In this document: one piece after another, positions 48,702-59,766 of the stretch
Position numbering within the stretch: the first letter of the stretch is position 1
How the letters are laid out: each line of letters begins with the position of its first letter
NCBI GenBank assembly: GCA_030695945.1
Contig: JAUYOG010000064.1
Span: forward strand, 103,869 to 167,868
From: Ramlibacter sp.
Lineage (GTDB): Bacteria > Pseudomonadota > Gammaproteobacteria > Burkholderiales > Burkholderiaceae_C
Direction of reading: 5' to 3'
DNA: 64,000 bases
The notes under the pieces: generated by a model
The model's database searches: none
What the model was told of the DNA's origin: nothing
Seen by the model: the letters and a program-made list of their open reading frames with translations, nothing else
Made by a program: the position numbers and the translations under genes

Positions 48702-49045
48702 GGCCCGTCACAACGCACCCATTACTCGCCTTGATGGGATCTCCCATGGGAGAGGTAGCGGTTCCGCCGCCCTGAGTTCGCGCACAAACGTAACTTTTGA
48801 AGCAGAGGCTGAGCCGGGTCTCCACCGCCTCAGGCTGGTCCCACCTGATCCGCTACGCCAGAAGCTCATCCAAAGTGCTGCAGCACAGTAAGACGGACGG
48901 TTACGTTACGGCGCACGACAGCCGCGCTGAGCCTAACAGTTGCCACTAGAGTCGCGTTCTTCTGCTGAGCAGACGGCGCCCACGCGCCGATGCTCGCCGG
49001 CGGCTAAGCCCATTCGGCCCTACGACACTTCTTACCTTCTGTGGA
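48702..49045. other. gene-free stretch upstream of the glycosidase-like gene
   Basis: These 344 bases lie between the lipoprotein gene and the plus-strand gene at 49046. They hold no supported gene; a 149-codon ORF across part of it (48442-48891) overlaps the lipoprotein on the other strand and looks spurious. A perfect 14-base palindrome TCTCCCATGGGAGA is at 48740-48753. The base composition is less GC-rich than in the neighbouring genes, and the region marks the left edge of the accessory pair. Confidence 0.4.
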
Positions 49046-50320
49046 ATGAAACGACGCCTTTTTATCAAGTCCTCCGGCTCTGCCGCGGCAGCTGTTGTGT
49101 TGACCGCCTGCGGCGGCGGCGGTTCTGCCGTGGACGCCTCGCCTGCGGACGTCACCTCCGCCCCGGCCGCAGCGGTGCCGCAGCCCGGTCCGGTTGCCCC
49201 GGCACTGGGGAACGGATCGCCGCCGGAATCCGCCGTCCCGGCTTCCACGCCCGCCCCGACACCGGCACCCGCGGCGCCGGCAGCCGGACCGTTCAACGTC
49301 GGCGTGAACCTCCACACGGGCGGCACCAGCATGTCGCACAACGCTCGGATCGCAGCCCTTTTGCAGGCGCGCAACTTCAAGCGCATCCGCATGGATTACT
49401 TCTGGACCCAGGACCAGACGCTGCCGCGCGACCTCATTGCCAGGATCAACGGATATGGCGGCTCCGTGGAGATGTCCCTGCAGATTTCCTATCAATGGGA
49501 CCACACCGTCTACACCGACCTGGCCGCGGTTCAAGCCAAGGCCTACCGGGAGGCCTACACCGCGGTCGACGCGATGAAGGATGTGGTTCATGATTTCGAA
49601 CTGCTCAACGAAGTGCAACTGCGCCCGGAGATCCAGGCTGCGGTGCCCTGGAACTCCGCCGGCGCCAGCACGACGCCTTACCAGAACAAGCCCGCAATGG
49701 CCAGTCTGGCGGCCGTCCTGAGGGGCATGGCCAATGCCATCCACGACGTCGCAGCCAGGTCAGGCTTGCCCCTGCGCGTTGTCATGGGGGTGATCGGCCG
49801 GGATTTCGGCCTCCTGGGCTACCTGCGGGATGAAGGCGTGCAGTGGGACGTGACCGGCTACCACGTCTATCCGCACGAGCGCGCGGCCAGCCTGCGCACC
49901 GACACCTGGTATGGTCCGGGCGGCCCCTTGGCGCAGCTGGCCGCCTTTGGCAAGCCGATCACGCTCAATGAGTTCAATTCCGGCGAGATCTACGACGCCG
50001 GCTACGAGAACGTTTCAGGCCAGCCGGTCACCGAGTCGGGCCTGCGGTCGACCGCCCGCCACATGCTGGAGCTGTACAGCCAGGCCGAGTGCCAACTCGA
50101 AAGCGTCGTCTTCTACGAACTGCTGGACGCACCGTCCAAGCCCGCACCGGAAAACCGCTTCGGGCTGATGTCCGATCTCGACTCGCCCAAGCACTCGCTC
50201 TATCTCGCCACCGCCCTGGCAGGTGGCACGCTTTCATCGGCTGAACGCACCGCAATCACCAGCCGCGGCCTGCTCACGGATGGACAGATCGACGCGATGC
50301 GGGCGCGAACCCCTGCGTAG
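49046..50320 (+). CDS. putative glycoside-hydrolase-like lipoprotein
   Basis: A 424-residue exported protein. MKRRLFIKSSGSAAAAVVLTAC is a signal with a twin-Arg-like start and a lipobox Cys22 (LTAC). A long Ala/Pro/Thr-rich linker spans about 25-80. The rest looks like a clan-A TIM barrel: LLNEVQ with Glu189 as candidate acid/base, and ITLNEFNSGE with Glu309 as candidate nucleophile, 120 residues apart. Other core stretches are KRIRMDYFWTQDQ and VTGYHVYPHERA. A role on an extracellular polysaccharide is possible; the family number is not certain. The A-PCP-TE gene follows. Confidence 0.72.
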   Translation: MKRRLFIKSSGSAAAAVVLTACGGGGSAVDASPADVTSAPAAAVPQPGPVAPALGNGSPPESAVPASTPAPTPAPAAPAAGPFNVGVNLHTGGTSMSHNARIAALLQARNFKRIRMDYFWTQDQTLPRDLIARINGYGGSVEMSLQISYQWDHTVYTDLAAVQAKAYREAYTAVDAMKDVVHDFELLNEVQLRPEIQAAVPWNSAGASTTPYQNKPAMASLAAVLRGMANAIHDVAARSGLPLRVVMGVIGRDFGLLGYLRDEGVQWDVTGYHVYPHERAASLRTDTWYGPGGPLAQLAAFGKPITLNEFNSGEIYDAGYENVSGQPVTESGLRSTARHMLELYSQAECQLESVVFYELLDAPSKPAPENRFGLMSDLDSPKHSLYLATALAGGTLSSAERTAITSRGLLTDGQIDAMRARTPA

Positions 50321-50443
50321 GAGGGCGGGTGGGGAAGCCAAGCGGCACCGAGGGCTTGTAGCGGCAAGCACAGTTTCTTTCATATGGCCCAGCAAAGGCG
50401 TGTTATCACCCGTGCCATTCGTTACCTGTGAACGAATCGCACC
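50321..50443. promoter_or_regulatory. intergenic region with inverted repeat before the A-PCP-TE gene
   Basis: An inverted repeat with 7-bp arms, ATTCGTT (50417-50423) and AACGAAT (50431-50437), and a 7-base spacer, ends just six bases before the GTG start. It could be an operator or a hairpin that hides the start. No Shine-Dalgarno is visible between it and the start. Confidence 0.4.
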
Positions 50444-53185
50444 GTGAACTTACACCTTTCCTCGCTTCTTGACACGTCGCGTTCGGCGGGCCGGGGTGCC
50501 CCGCCATCACTCGATGCCGGGGTGGATGCGTCCCGGACACTGGTGAACGCCATTGCCCGGCATGCGAGGGCACGCGGCAATGCTCCGGCACTCGTCGGGA
50601 CCGGCCAGCCAGACACCAGCTTTGCCCGACTGTACGCGTCGATCACATCGTTCTCGCGCCAATTGGCGAGTGCCGGGCTGAAGCGCGAAGACCGCGTTGG
50701 CCTGCTTGTGCCCCCAGGCGTGCCGGGCGGCCAGCTAGTGGTGGCACTGGCCTGCAATGTGGCACTGGTTCCGATCAACCCAGCGCTGACGAACCACGAG
50801 ATGGCCGATCTCGTCACCACGAGTGGGCTGAGCGCAGTGGTGATCCCCGCATGGCTGGACACGGCCGCGCGCGCTGTGCTGAGGGACCTGCAGGTCAAAG
50901 CGCTGGAGGCCAGCCTGGCGCCGGATGGGACGCTGGGTCTGCAGCTTCTCACGCCCGAGGCGGGGCCATCGGTCCCAGTCCGGCCGGCGAGGCAGGACGA
51001 TGTCGCCCTGCTGCTGCGTTCGTCCGGGACCACCGGCGCGCCCAAGCTGATTCCGGTCACACATCTCAACCTGGTGGTCATGGCCGAAAAAATGGGCTCG
51101 GACCTGTGGTTCCACCTCACTGCGGCGGATCGTGCGGCCTGCATGCTGCCGCTTTTCTATGCAGCGGGACTGAAGACACTGCTCCTCGTCCCGTTGATCC
51201 TGGGCGCCAGCGTTGCCTTTCCGCCGGCGGGCCAGGCCTTGTCGATTTCGCAGTGGGTCGGCAAGCTCCGGCCAACCTACCTGACCGTCACACCGGGATC
51301 GCTGAACGGTCTGCTGGACCGGCTCAGGGATTCGCCGCCCGACTTCGACAGCGGTTCCCTGCGGTTCGTGATGTGCGGCTCTGCCTGTCTTCCCGAAGAG
51401 GTTCGGGCGGCCGCGCAGTCGATGCTGGGCGTGCCGGTCCTGGATTTCTATGGGTTGAGCGAGGCCGGCGTGATGGCGGCGAACCCGCTGCCGCCGGGCC
51501 GGATCAAGCCGGGGACGGTCGGACTTCCGCTGCCCGGGCAATTGCTGGTGGTCGATGACCGGCGCCAACCGGTGGGCACCGGCGTCATCGGAGAGATCTT
51601 CGTGGGCGGCGAGAGTGTCATGCCGGGCTACGCGGTGGGCGACGGAACCCGCGGCGTTGGCGTGGAAGATGGCTGGCTCGCCACCGGCGATCTCGGCCGG
51701 TTGGACGACGAAGGCTATCTCACCATCGTCGGACGGATCAAGGAGGTCATCAATCGGGGGGGAGAAAAGGTCTTTCCCTACGAGATCGAGAACGCGATGC
51801 TGGAGCACCCCGCCGTGCTCGAGGCAGCCGTGTTCGGTGTGCCGCATCCCCGCCTGGGGGAAAGCGTCGCTGCCGCGGCCGTGCTGAAGCCCGGAAGCGT
51901 CGTATCGGGAGCGGAGATCAAGTCTTTCATCGCCCGCCAACTGGCCGGCTTCAAGTTGCCGCGCACGGTGCACCTGGTTTCCAGCCTACCCCGCGGCAGT
52001 ACGGGCAAGATCCTGCGTCGCTCGTTGGGCGAGACCTACACGAATGCCCACGCCGAGATGGCCCCGCCGCAGGAGTTGATCGAATTCGAGCTGCGCGACC
52101 TTTGGGCGCGCCTGCTCGGCACCGACGACATCGGCGTCGACGACGATTTCTTCGAGAAGGGCGGCGACTCGCTTCTGGCCACTGAAATGTTGATCGAGGT
52201 GGAGCAGCTCGCGGGCCGGCCCTACCCCCAGTCCGAACTCTCCACTTTCACCATTCGCCACATCGCCGACGTCGTCATTGCCGGCAAGGCGGCCGAACGC
52301 GACCTGATCACCCAGGTCAGGCGCGGGACGGGCATACCCTTTTTCTTCTGCCATGGCGATTACGTGAGCCGCGGGCTCTATGCACACAAGCTGGCGGCGC
52401 TGCTCCCGGAGGACCAACCCTTGTTCCTGCTGAATTGCTATGCAGACCACGCGATCGGGGCGAAAGTGGAGGAAGTGGCAACTGCGTACATGCACGAAGT
52501 CCTTCGGGCAGCACCCGGCTCACCGGTGATGCTCGGCGGGTACTGCAACGGGGGCCTGACCGCCTGGCATCTCGCGCACCTGCTGCGCTCGCGAGGCGTG
52601 GAGGTGGTCGAGCTGCTCCTCATCGAGACGCTTTCGATGAATGTGCGCCCGGCCCTGCGTGCGCTGCCGCCGATCGTCGAGAGCGCCGCCAACGTCGTGC
52701 CGGGCCGCGCCGGCCGCGTGTTGCGGGAGAACACCATGATGTTCGCCTGGATCCTGGCGAGGAAGGGCTTCGCAGACTTCTGCCCGAGGTTCTATCGCGC
52801 CATCCGAAAGCGCTTGACGCCGGCGCGGCAGGAGGAGCCGGCTCCCGGTGTACGACGCGATGCCTACCGGGCGGTCAGGACGTACTACCAGATGATGGCG
52901 CGCTACGTGCCGCCTCGCATCGACGTCGAGGTGACTTGCTTGCTTGCGGAAGACGGCAACCGCCATGACAACGACCCGACGCTCTGGCAACGGCTGGCCC
53001 CCCGCGTGCGCGAGGTGCGCACGCCGGGCGAGCATCTCACGATGCTGGTGGCAGAGCGGCAGGCGCTCGCGACCGCGCTCGCAGAAGCCCTGAACCATGC
53101 CACCACCCGCTATCGCGCTCGCAGCGGGAGCTCGTCTGTCGAGAGCGGGACCGCGTGGCTGGACGGCAGTCCGGTCGCCCAATGA
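50444..53185 (+). CDS. stand-alone A-PCP-TE synthetase (NRPS-like)
   Basis: A 913-residue protein with three domains. The adenylation domain (about 30-535) has A3 LLRSSGTTGAPK (190-201), A5 YGLSEAG, A7 WLATGDLG, A8 GRIKEVINRGGEKVFPYEIE and the A10 lysine 522 (GSTGK). The carrier domain (about 545-615) has FFEKGGDSLLATEM with phosphopantetheine Ser576. The thioesterase domain (about 630-895) has nucleophile motif GGYCNGG, Cys701 in place of Ser, and His864 in PGEHLTM. There is no condensation domain. Such one-module proteins activate an acyl or aryl acid, load it and release it by transfer or self-condensation. The product is unknown. The GTG start lacks a clear ribosome-binding site. Confidence 0.88.
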   Translation: MNLHLSSLLDTSRSAGRGAPPSLDAGVDASRTLVNAIARHARARGNAPALVGTGQPDTSFARLYASITSFSRQLASAGLKREDRVGLLVPPGVPGGQLVVALACNVALVPINPALTNHEMADLVTTSGLSAVVIPAWLDTAARAVLRDLQVKALEASLAPDGTLGLQLLTPEAGPSVPVRPARQDDVALLLRSSGTTGAPKLIPVTHLNLVVMAEKMGSDLWFHLTAADRAACMLPLFYAAGLKTLLLVPLILGASVAFPPAGQALSISQWVGKLRPTYLTVTPGSLNGLLDRLRDSPPDFDSGSLRFVMCGSACLPEEVRAAAQSMLGVPVLDFYGLSEAGVMAANPLPPGRIKPGTVGLPLPGQLLVVDDRRQPVGTGVIGEIFVGGESVMPGYAVGDGTRGVGVEDGWLATGDLGRLDDEGYLTIVGRIKEVINRGGEKVFPYEIENAMLEHPAVLEAAVFGVPHPRLGESVAAAAVLKPGSVVSGAEIKSFIARQLAGFKLPRTVHLVSSLPRGSTGKILRRSLGETYTNAHAEMAPPQELIEFELRDLWARLLGTDDIGVDDDFFEKGGDSLLATEMLIEVEQLAGRPYPQSELSTFTIRHIADVVIAGKAAERDLITQVRRGTGIPFFFCHGDYVSRGLYAHKLAALLPEDQPLFLLNCYADHAIGAKVEEVATAYMHEVLRAAPGSPVMLGGYCNGGLTAWHLAHLLRSRGVEVVELLLIETLSMNVRPALRALPPIVESAANVVPGRAGRVLRENTMMFAWILARKGFADFCPRFYRAIRKRLTPARQEEPAPGVRRDAYRAVRTYYQMMARYVPPRIDVEVTCLLAEDGNRHDNDPTLWQRLAPRVREVRTPGEHLTMLVAERQALATALAEALNHATTRYRARSGSSSVESGTAWLDGSPVAQ

Positions 53186-53187
53186 AG

Positions 53188-53220
53188 AAGGCCGTTCACC
53201 GGAAGATGGTGAACGGCCTT
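53188..53220. terminator. bidirectional hairpin between the synthetase gene and ssrA
   Basis: Arms AAGGCCGTTCACC (53188-53200) and GGTGAACGGCCTT (53208-53220), 13 bp and perfect, enclose GGAAGAT. It begins two bases after the synthetase stop and lies 12 bases beyond the tmRNA 3' end, so it can end transcription from both sides. Confidence 0.8.
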
Positions 53221-53231
53221 GGATCAAATGG

Positions 53232-53607
53232 TGGTGGAGCTGGCGGGAATTGAACCCGCGTCCGCAAGCCTTCTTCGTACAGTTCTACATGTGTAGCCGT
53301 CTGGTTAGGTCTCGCCTCCTGGACCGCGCAGCGGCACGCAATCCAGAACGCCAGTCACCTATTTTCTCGTCCCACGCCAAGTGACCCGGCGCAAGACCAG
53401 CCTATGAAATTATCTTCGCAGCCTGGACCTCCGGAGAGACCCTTGCCCAGCCCATAGGCCTGCTGTTGCGAAGCTCACCGGCAATTAAGCGGCGAGTGCG
53501 AAACGTTCGTCGTTTGCAGTTACTTTGTTTGAATCAGTTTTACGAGCACATTCAGCTCGACATGCCCTGCCACGCGTCCGAACCCACGTCGAAACCAGTG
53601 CAGCCCC
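53232..53607 (-). ncRNA. ssrA: tmRNA (ssrA)
   Basis: Transfer-messenger RNA that rescues stalled ribosomes. Its 5' end GGGGCTG (53607 downwards) pairs with CAGCTCC at the 3' end, followed by ACCA. The T-arm GGACGCGGGTTCAATTCCCGCC is at the 3' side. The resume codon and tag ORF near 53485-53520 read ANDERFALAA followed by TAA, the betaproteobacterial tag. Length 376 bases is normal. A TAAAAT box about ten bases upstream of the 5' end, with TTGCAA further up, may be its promoter and overlaps the gph 3' end. Confidence 0.96.
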
Positions 53608-53620
53608 AGGAATTCGTATT

Positions 53621-54295
53621 TTAGGCCTTCCGCACGGATTGCAAGAGGGCCAGCAATTCGAGCGGGGAATGGATGTGGGCATCGGCGCCCCAATGCCGCG
53701 TGTCGGCGCTGCCGCCGAGATAGCCGTAGCTGGCGGCCACCGTGCGCATGCCCGCGGCCCGCCCCGCGGCCACATCCCGCTCGTCATCGCCTACATAGAC
53801 GCAGTGGCAGGGCTCCAGGCTCAGCAGTCTTGCCGCCTCCAGCAGGGGCGCGGGGTGCGGCTTGGCATGCGGCGTCGTATCGCCGGCGACGACCGCCCGC
53901 GCCGTCGAAAAAAGGTTCATCCCCTGGGTTAGCGGGCGCGTGAACCGAGTCGCCTTGTTCGTCACCACGCCCCAGGCCAGGCCCCGGTTCAGCAGCTGGT
54001 CGATGAGCTCTGCGATGCCGGAGAACGCATAGGTCCGCTGCGTCATGCAGTTCTCGTAGTTGGTGAAGAACTCTTCGCGCAACCCGGCATAGTCGGCATG
54101 GTCCGGGGTGATGCCGAACGCCACACCCAGCATGCCCCTCGCTCCGGCGCCCGCCATCGGCCGGTAAAGCTCGAGGGGCAGCGAAGGCAGGCCCCGATCC
54201 AGCCGCATCTTGTCCGCCGCGGCGCCCAGGTCGGGCGCGCTGTCGATCAGGGTGCCGTCCAGGTCGAACAACACCGCCGCCACGTCGCTGAACAT
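53621..54295 (-). CDS. gph: phosphoglycolate phosphatase
   Basis: A 224-residue HAD-superfamily phosphatase. Motif I is LFDLDGTLIDSAPDLG (nucleophile Asp10 or nearby), motif II is VVTNKATR, and motifs III-IV are HPAPLLEA and YVGDDERDVAAGRAAGMRTV. It dephosphorylates 2-phosphoglycolate formed in DNA repair and carbon metabolism. The ubiG stop is one base before its start, so ubiG-gph is an operon, a common arrangement in this group. Confidence 0.93.
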   Translation of the reverse strand: MFSDVAAVLFDLDGTLIDSAPDLGAAADKMRLDRGLPSLPLELYRPMAGAGARGMLGVAFGITPDHADYAGLREEFFTNYENCMTQRTYAFSGIAELIDQLLNRGLAWGVVTNKATRFTRPLTQGMNLFSTARAVVAGDTTPHAKPHPAPLLEAARLLSLEPCHCVYVGDDERDVAAGRAAGMRTVAASYGYLGGSADTRHWGADAHIHSPLELLALLQSVRKA

Positions 54296-54296
54296 A

Positions 54297-55007
54297 TCAG
54301 TCCGCCCGCGTAGCCAACAGGTAGTTGACGCTGGTGTTGCCCGACAGCCAGTAGCGCCGGGTCAAGGGGTTGTATTCCATGCCGCGGGAGTCCGACACCT
54401 GCAGCCCGTTGGCCCGGCAGTAGCCTGCGAGTTCACTCGGCCGGATGAACTTGAGGTATTCGTGCGTGCCTCGGGGCAGCAGGTTGAGCACGTACTCGGC
54501 GCCGACGATGGCAAACAGGAAGGCCTTGGGATTGCGGTTGATCGTCGAGAAGAAGACCCAGCCACCCGGCTTCACCAGCGTCCTGCAGGCCCGCACGATG
54601 GAGGCCGGGTCCGGAACGTGTTCCAGCATCTCCATGCAGGTCACGACGTCGAACGTGCCCGGCTCCTGCGCGGCCAGCGCCTCGGCGCTGATCTCGCGGT
54701 ACTCGACATTCGGCGTATTCGCCTCGAGCGCATGCAGTTGCGCCACTTTCAGCGCCTTGGTGGCCAGGTCGATGCCCACGACCTTGGCGCCCTGGCGCCC
54801 CATGGCATCGGCCAGGATGCCGCCGCCGCAACCTACGTCGAGCACGCGTTTGCCGGCCAAAGGGACGTGTCCCTGGATCCAGTCCAGCCGCAGCGGGTTG
54901 ATCTGGTGCAGGGGCCGGAACTCGCTCTCGGGGTCCCACCAGCGGTGCGCAAGGTCGGAAAACTTGGCCAGTTCGGCCGGGTCGGCGTTGACGGTGGTTT
55001 CGCTCAT
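54297..55007 (-). CDS. ubiG: ubiquinone biosynthesis O-methyltransferase UbiG
   Basis: A 236-residue SAM-dependent methyltransferase that carries out the O-methylation steps of ubiquinone. Start [47 protein letters not shown] motif [29 protein letters not shown]; then [10 protein letters not shown]. The [37 protein letters not shown] stretch is diagnostic. A GACAAT box lies seven bases before the ATG without a Shine-Dalgarno, suggesting a leaderless mRNA. Confidence 0.96.
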   Translation of the reverse strand: MSETTVNADPAELAKFSDLAHRWWDPESEFRPLHQINPLRLDWIQGHVPLAGKRVLDVGCGGGILADAMGRQGAKVVGIDLATKALKVAQLHALEANTPNVEYREISAEALAAQEPGTFDVVTCMEMLEHVPDPASIVRACRTLVKPGGWVFFSTINRNPKAFLFAIVGAEYVLNLLPRGTHEYLKFIRPSELAGYCRANGLQVSDSRGMEYNPLTRRYWLSGNTSVNYLLATRAD

Positions 55008-55024
55008 GGTTCGATTGTCACGCC

Positions 55025-55048
55025 AAAAAACGCGCGCATCGGCGCGCG
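55025..55048 (-). terminator. second terminator after ompA-like gene
   Basis: Arms GCGCGC and GCGCGC around CGAT, followed on the minus strand by six T. It lies between the ompA-like gene and ubiG and backs up the hairpin at 55056-55081. Confidence 0.65.
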
Positions 55049-55055
55049 CCCAAGT

Positions 55056-55081
55056 AAAAAGGCCCCGCAAGCGGGGCCTTT
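55056..55081 (-). terminator. terminator of the ompA-like gene
   Basis: On the minus strand, AAAGGCCCCGC-ttgc-... wait-free stem GGCCCCGC/GCGGGGCC is followed by five T. It lies 29 bases after the ompA-family stop. Confidence 0.85.
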
Positions 55082-55109
55082 CTGTGGCTCGGGGCGCTGG
55101 CCCCAGGCT

Positions 55110-55787
55110 TTAGCGGTTGGCGCGGGTGCCGACCACTTCGATTTCCACGCGGCGGTTCTTGGCGCGGCCTTCGGCGGTCTTGTTGTCGGCGACAGGCTGC
55201 TTCTCGCCCTTGCCTTCGGTGTACACGCGGTTCTTCTCGATGCCCTTGGACACGAGATAGGCCTTGACGGCTTCAGCGCGGCGGACCGACAGCTTCTGGT
55301 TGTAGGCGTCCGAGCCCACCGAGTCGGTGTGGCCGACGGCGATGATCACTTCCAGGTTGATGCCCTTGACCTTGCCGACCAGGTCGTCCAGCTTGGCCTT
55401 GCCTTCGGGCTTGAGGACGGACTTGTCGAAGTCGAAGAAAGCGTCGGCGGCGTACGTCACCTTGGTGGCGGCGGGCGGCTGGGGCGCCGGGGCCGGAGCC
55501 GGGGCGGCAGCGCGCGGGGCGGCCGGAGCGGCGACCGGAGCCGGAGCGGGAGGCGGCGGCGGAACCAGGGCGCCGTCGCAGCCCTTGGCGGCGGTGGCGG
55601 GGGTCCAGAATGCATCGCGCCAGCAGAGCTCGTTGGTGCCGTTCTTCCAGACGATCTCACCTGAGCCATTGACCCAGTTGTCGATCCGGTTGCCACCATC
55701 GGCAGCGGTCACCCGAGTTTGCGCCCCGGCGGCGGTAGCCAGCGCAGCGACGGCAAACATCAGCGCCACTTTGTTCAGTTTCTTCAT
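55110..55787 (-). CDS. ompA: OmpA family outer-membrane protein
   Basis: A 225-residue protein starting at the ATG at 55787. The signal peptide is KKLNKVALMFAVAALATAAGAQ. The middle (about 75-110) is a Pro/Ala hinge (VPPPPPAPAPVAAPAAPRAAAPAP). The C-terminal peptidoglycan-binding domain has FFDFDKSVLKPEGKAKLDDLV, VGHTDSVGSDAYNQKLSVRRAEAVKAYLV and the NRRVEIEVVGTR end. There is no full N-terminal beta-barrel; the first 50 mature residues (NWVNGSGEIVWKNGTNELCWRDAFWTPATAAKGCDGA) with two Cys are a short betaproteobacterial domain. It tethers the outer membrane to the cell wall. Confidence 0.93.
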   Translation of the reverse strand: MKKLNKVALMFAVAALATAAGAQTRVTAADGGNRIDNWVNGSGEIVWKNGTNELCWRDAFWTPATAAKGCDGALVPPPPPAPAPVAAPAAPRAAAPAPAPAPQPPAATKVTYAADAFFDFDKSVLKPEGKAKLDDLVGKVKGINLEVIIAVGHTDSVGSDAYNQKLSVRRAEAVKAYLVSKGIEKNRVYTEGKGEKQPVADNKTAEGRAKNRRVEIEVVGTRANR

Positions 55788-56014
55788 GGTTCTCCTCTTG
55801 GGGAAAAAGCCGCAGCCGCGCTGCGTGAATACGACGTTTAAGGTGACCATCACCAAAAGCGTGAAATCATTGTGCCACACGTCCTTACACAATCAACCGA
55901 AACCCCGTTTACGCCACGTAGGACAAAACCTCAATACCCGACTTCTGTTGCGGCGTAGCGACACGTTCCTTCCACGTAAAATCAAAGGTTTCGCGCCCGC
56001 ACCATTGCCCCCTC

Positions 56015-58665
<2,651 letters not shown>

Positions 58666-58666
<1 letters not shown>

Positions 58667-59748
58667 TGGCGCGTGACCTGGGCGTGCTTCGCACCGAGAT
58701 CGACGCCGTCGACAAGGAACTGCTGGGGATCCTCAATCGCCGGGCGGCGCTGGCCAACGAGGTCGGCGAGATCAAGCGCGCCGAAGGCTCGCCGGTGTTC
58801 CGTCCCGAGCGCGAGGCCCAGGTCATCAACGGGCTGCAGGCCGCCAATCCCGGCCCCCTGAAGGACGGCAACGTCGCGACGATCTGGCGCGAGATCATGT
58901 CGGCCTGCCGCGCCCTGGAGGCGCCGCAACGGGTGGCGTACCTCGGGCCTGCCGGCACGTTCAGCGAGCAGGCGGCGGTGCAGTTCTTCGGCTCCAGCAT
59001 CGAGCATGTGCCGTGCGTGAATTTCGACGAGGTTTTCCATGCGGCGACTGCCGGTACCGCCGACTTCGGGGTGGTGCCCGTCGAGAACAACAGCGAAGGC
59101 GTGGTCACGCGGTCGCTCGACCTGCTGCTCAATTCGCCGCTGCACATCGTCGGCGAGATCAGCCTGCTGGTGCGGCATCACCTGCTTCGCCTGGCCAATT
59201 CGACCGCCGGCATCGAGGTGGTGCTGGCCCACCCCCAGGCACTGGCGCAGTGCCAGGGCTGGCTGAACAAGCACTTGCCGGGCATCGAGCGGCGGGCCGT
59301 CACCAGCAATGCCGAGGGCGCCCGGCTTGCCGCCCGCAACCCGGCCTGGGCCGCGATCGCCAGCGAGCGTGCGGGCAGCGAATTCGGCCTGCACGTCGCG
59401 GCGCACGCCATCCAGGACGATGCCTTCAACCGCACCCGGTTTGCCATCGTCTGCCTGCCGCAGGTGCTGGAGGCGCCCCAGGCGTCCGGCCGGGACTGCG
59501 TGAGCCTCGTCGTTTCCGTGCCCAACCGGCCCGGCGCGGTGCATGACATCCTGGTGCCGCTCAAGCAGCATGGCGTCTCCATGACGCGCTTCGAATCGCG
59601 GCCGGCCCGCTCCGGCCAGTGGGAGTATTACTTCTACATCGACGTGCAGGGCCATCCTTCCCAGCCCCATGTGGCGGCGGCCCTGGCCGACCTGCAAAGC
59701 CTGTGCGCTTTCTACAAGGTGCTCGGCACCTACCCCGTGACGGACTGA
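58666..59748 (+). CDS. pheA: chorismate mutase/prephenate dehydratase (P-protein)
   Basis: A 360-residue bifunctional enzyme of phenylalanine synthesis. The AroQ chorismate mutase domain spans about 3-88 (LRTEIDAVDKELLGILNRRAALANEVGEIKRAEG). The dehydratase domain follows (VAYLGPAGTFSEQAAVQFFG, then DFGVVPVENNSEGVVTRSLDLLL). A C-terminal ACT domain (about 270-355; SLVVSVPNRPGAVHDILVPLKQHGVSMTRFESRP) is the likely Phe feedback site. serC, which often sits between gyrA and pheA in Burkholderiales, is absent here. Its start overlaps the gyrA stop (TGATG). Confidence 0.96.
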
Positions 59749-59766
59749 GCGGAACACATCAAGACC

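Noticed and set aside
48740..48753. 14-base palindrome TCTCCCATGGGAGA as an operator
   Set aside because: It is isolated, contains a restriction-like core, and has no gene start close by; chance is a sufficient explanation.
53525..53932. 135-codon plus-strand frame next to ssrA
   Set aside because: Overlaps tmRNA and gph on the opposite strand.
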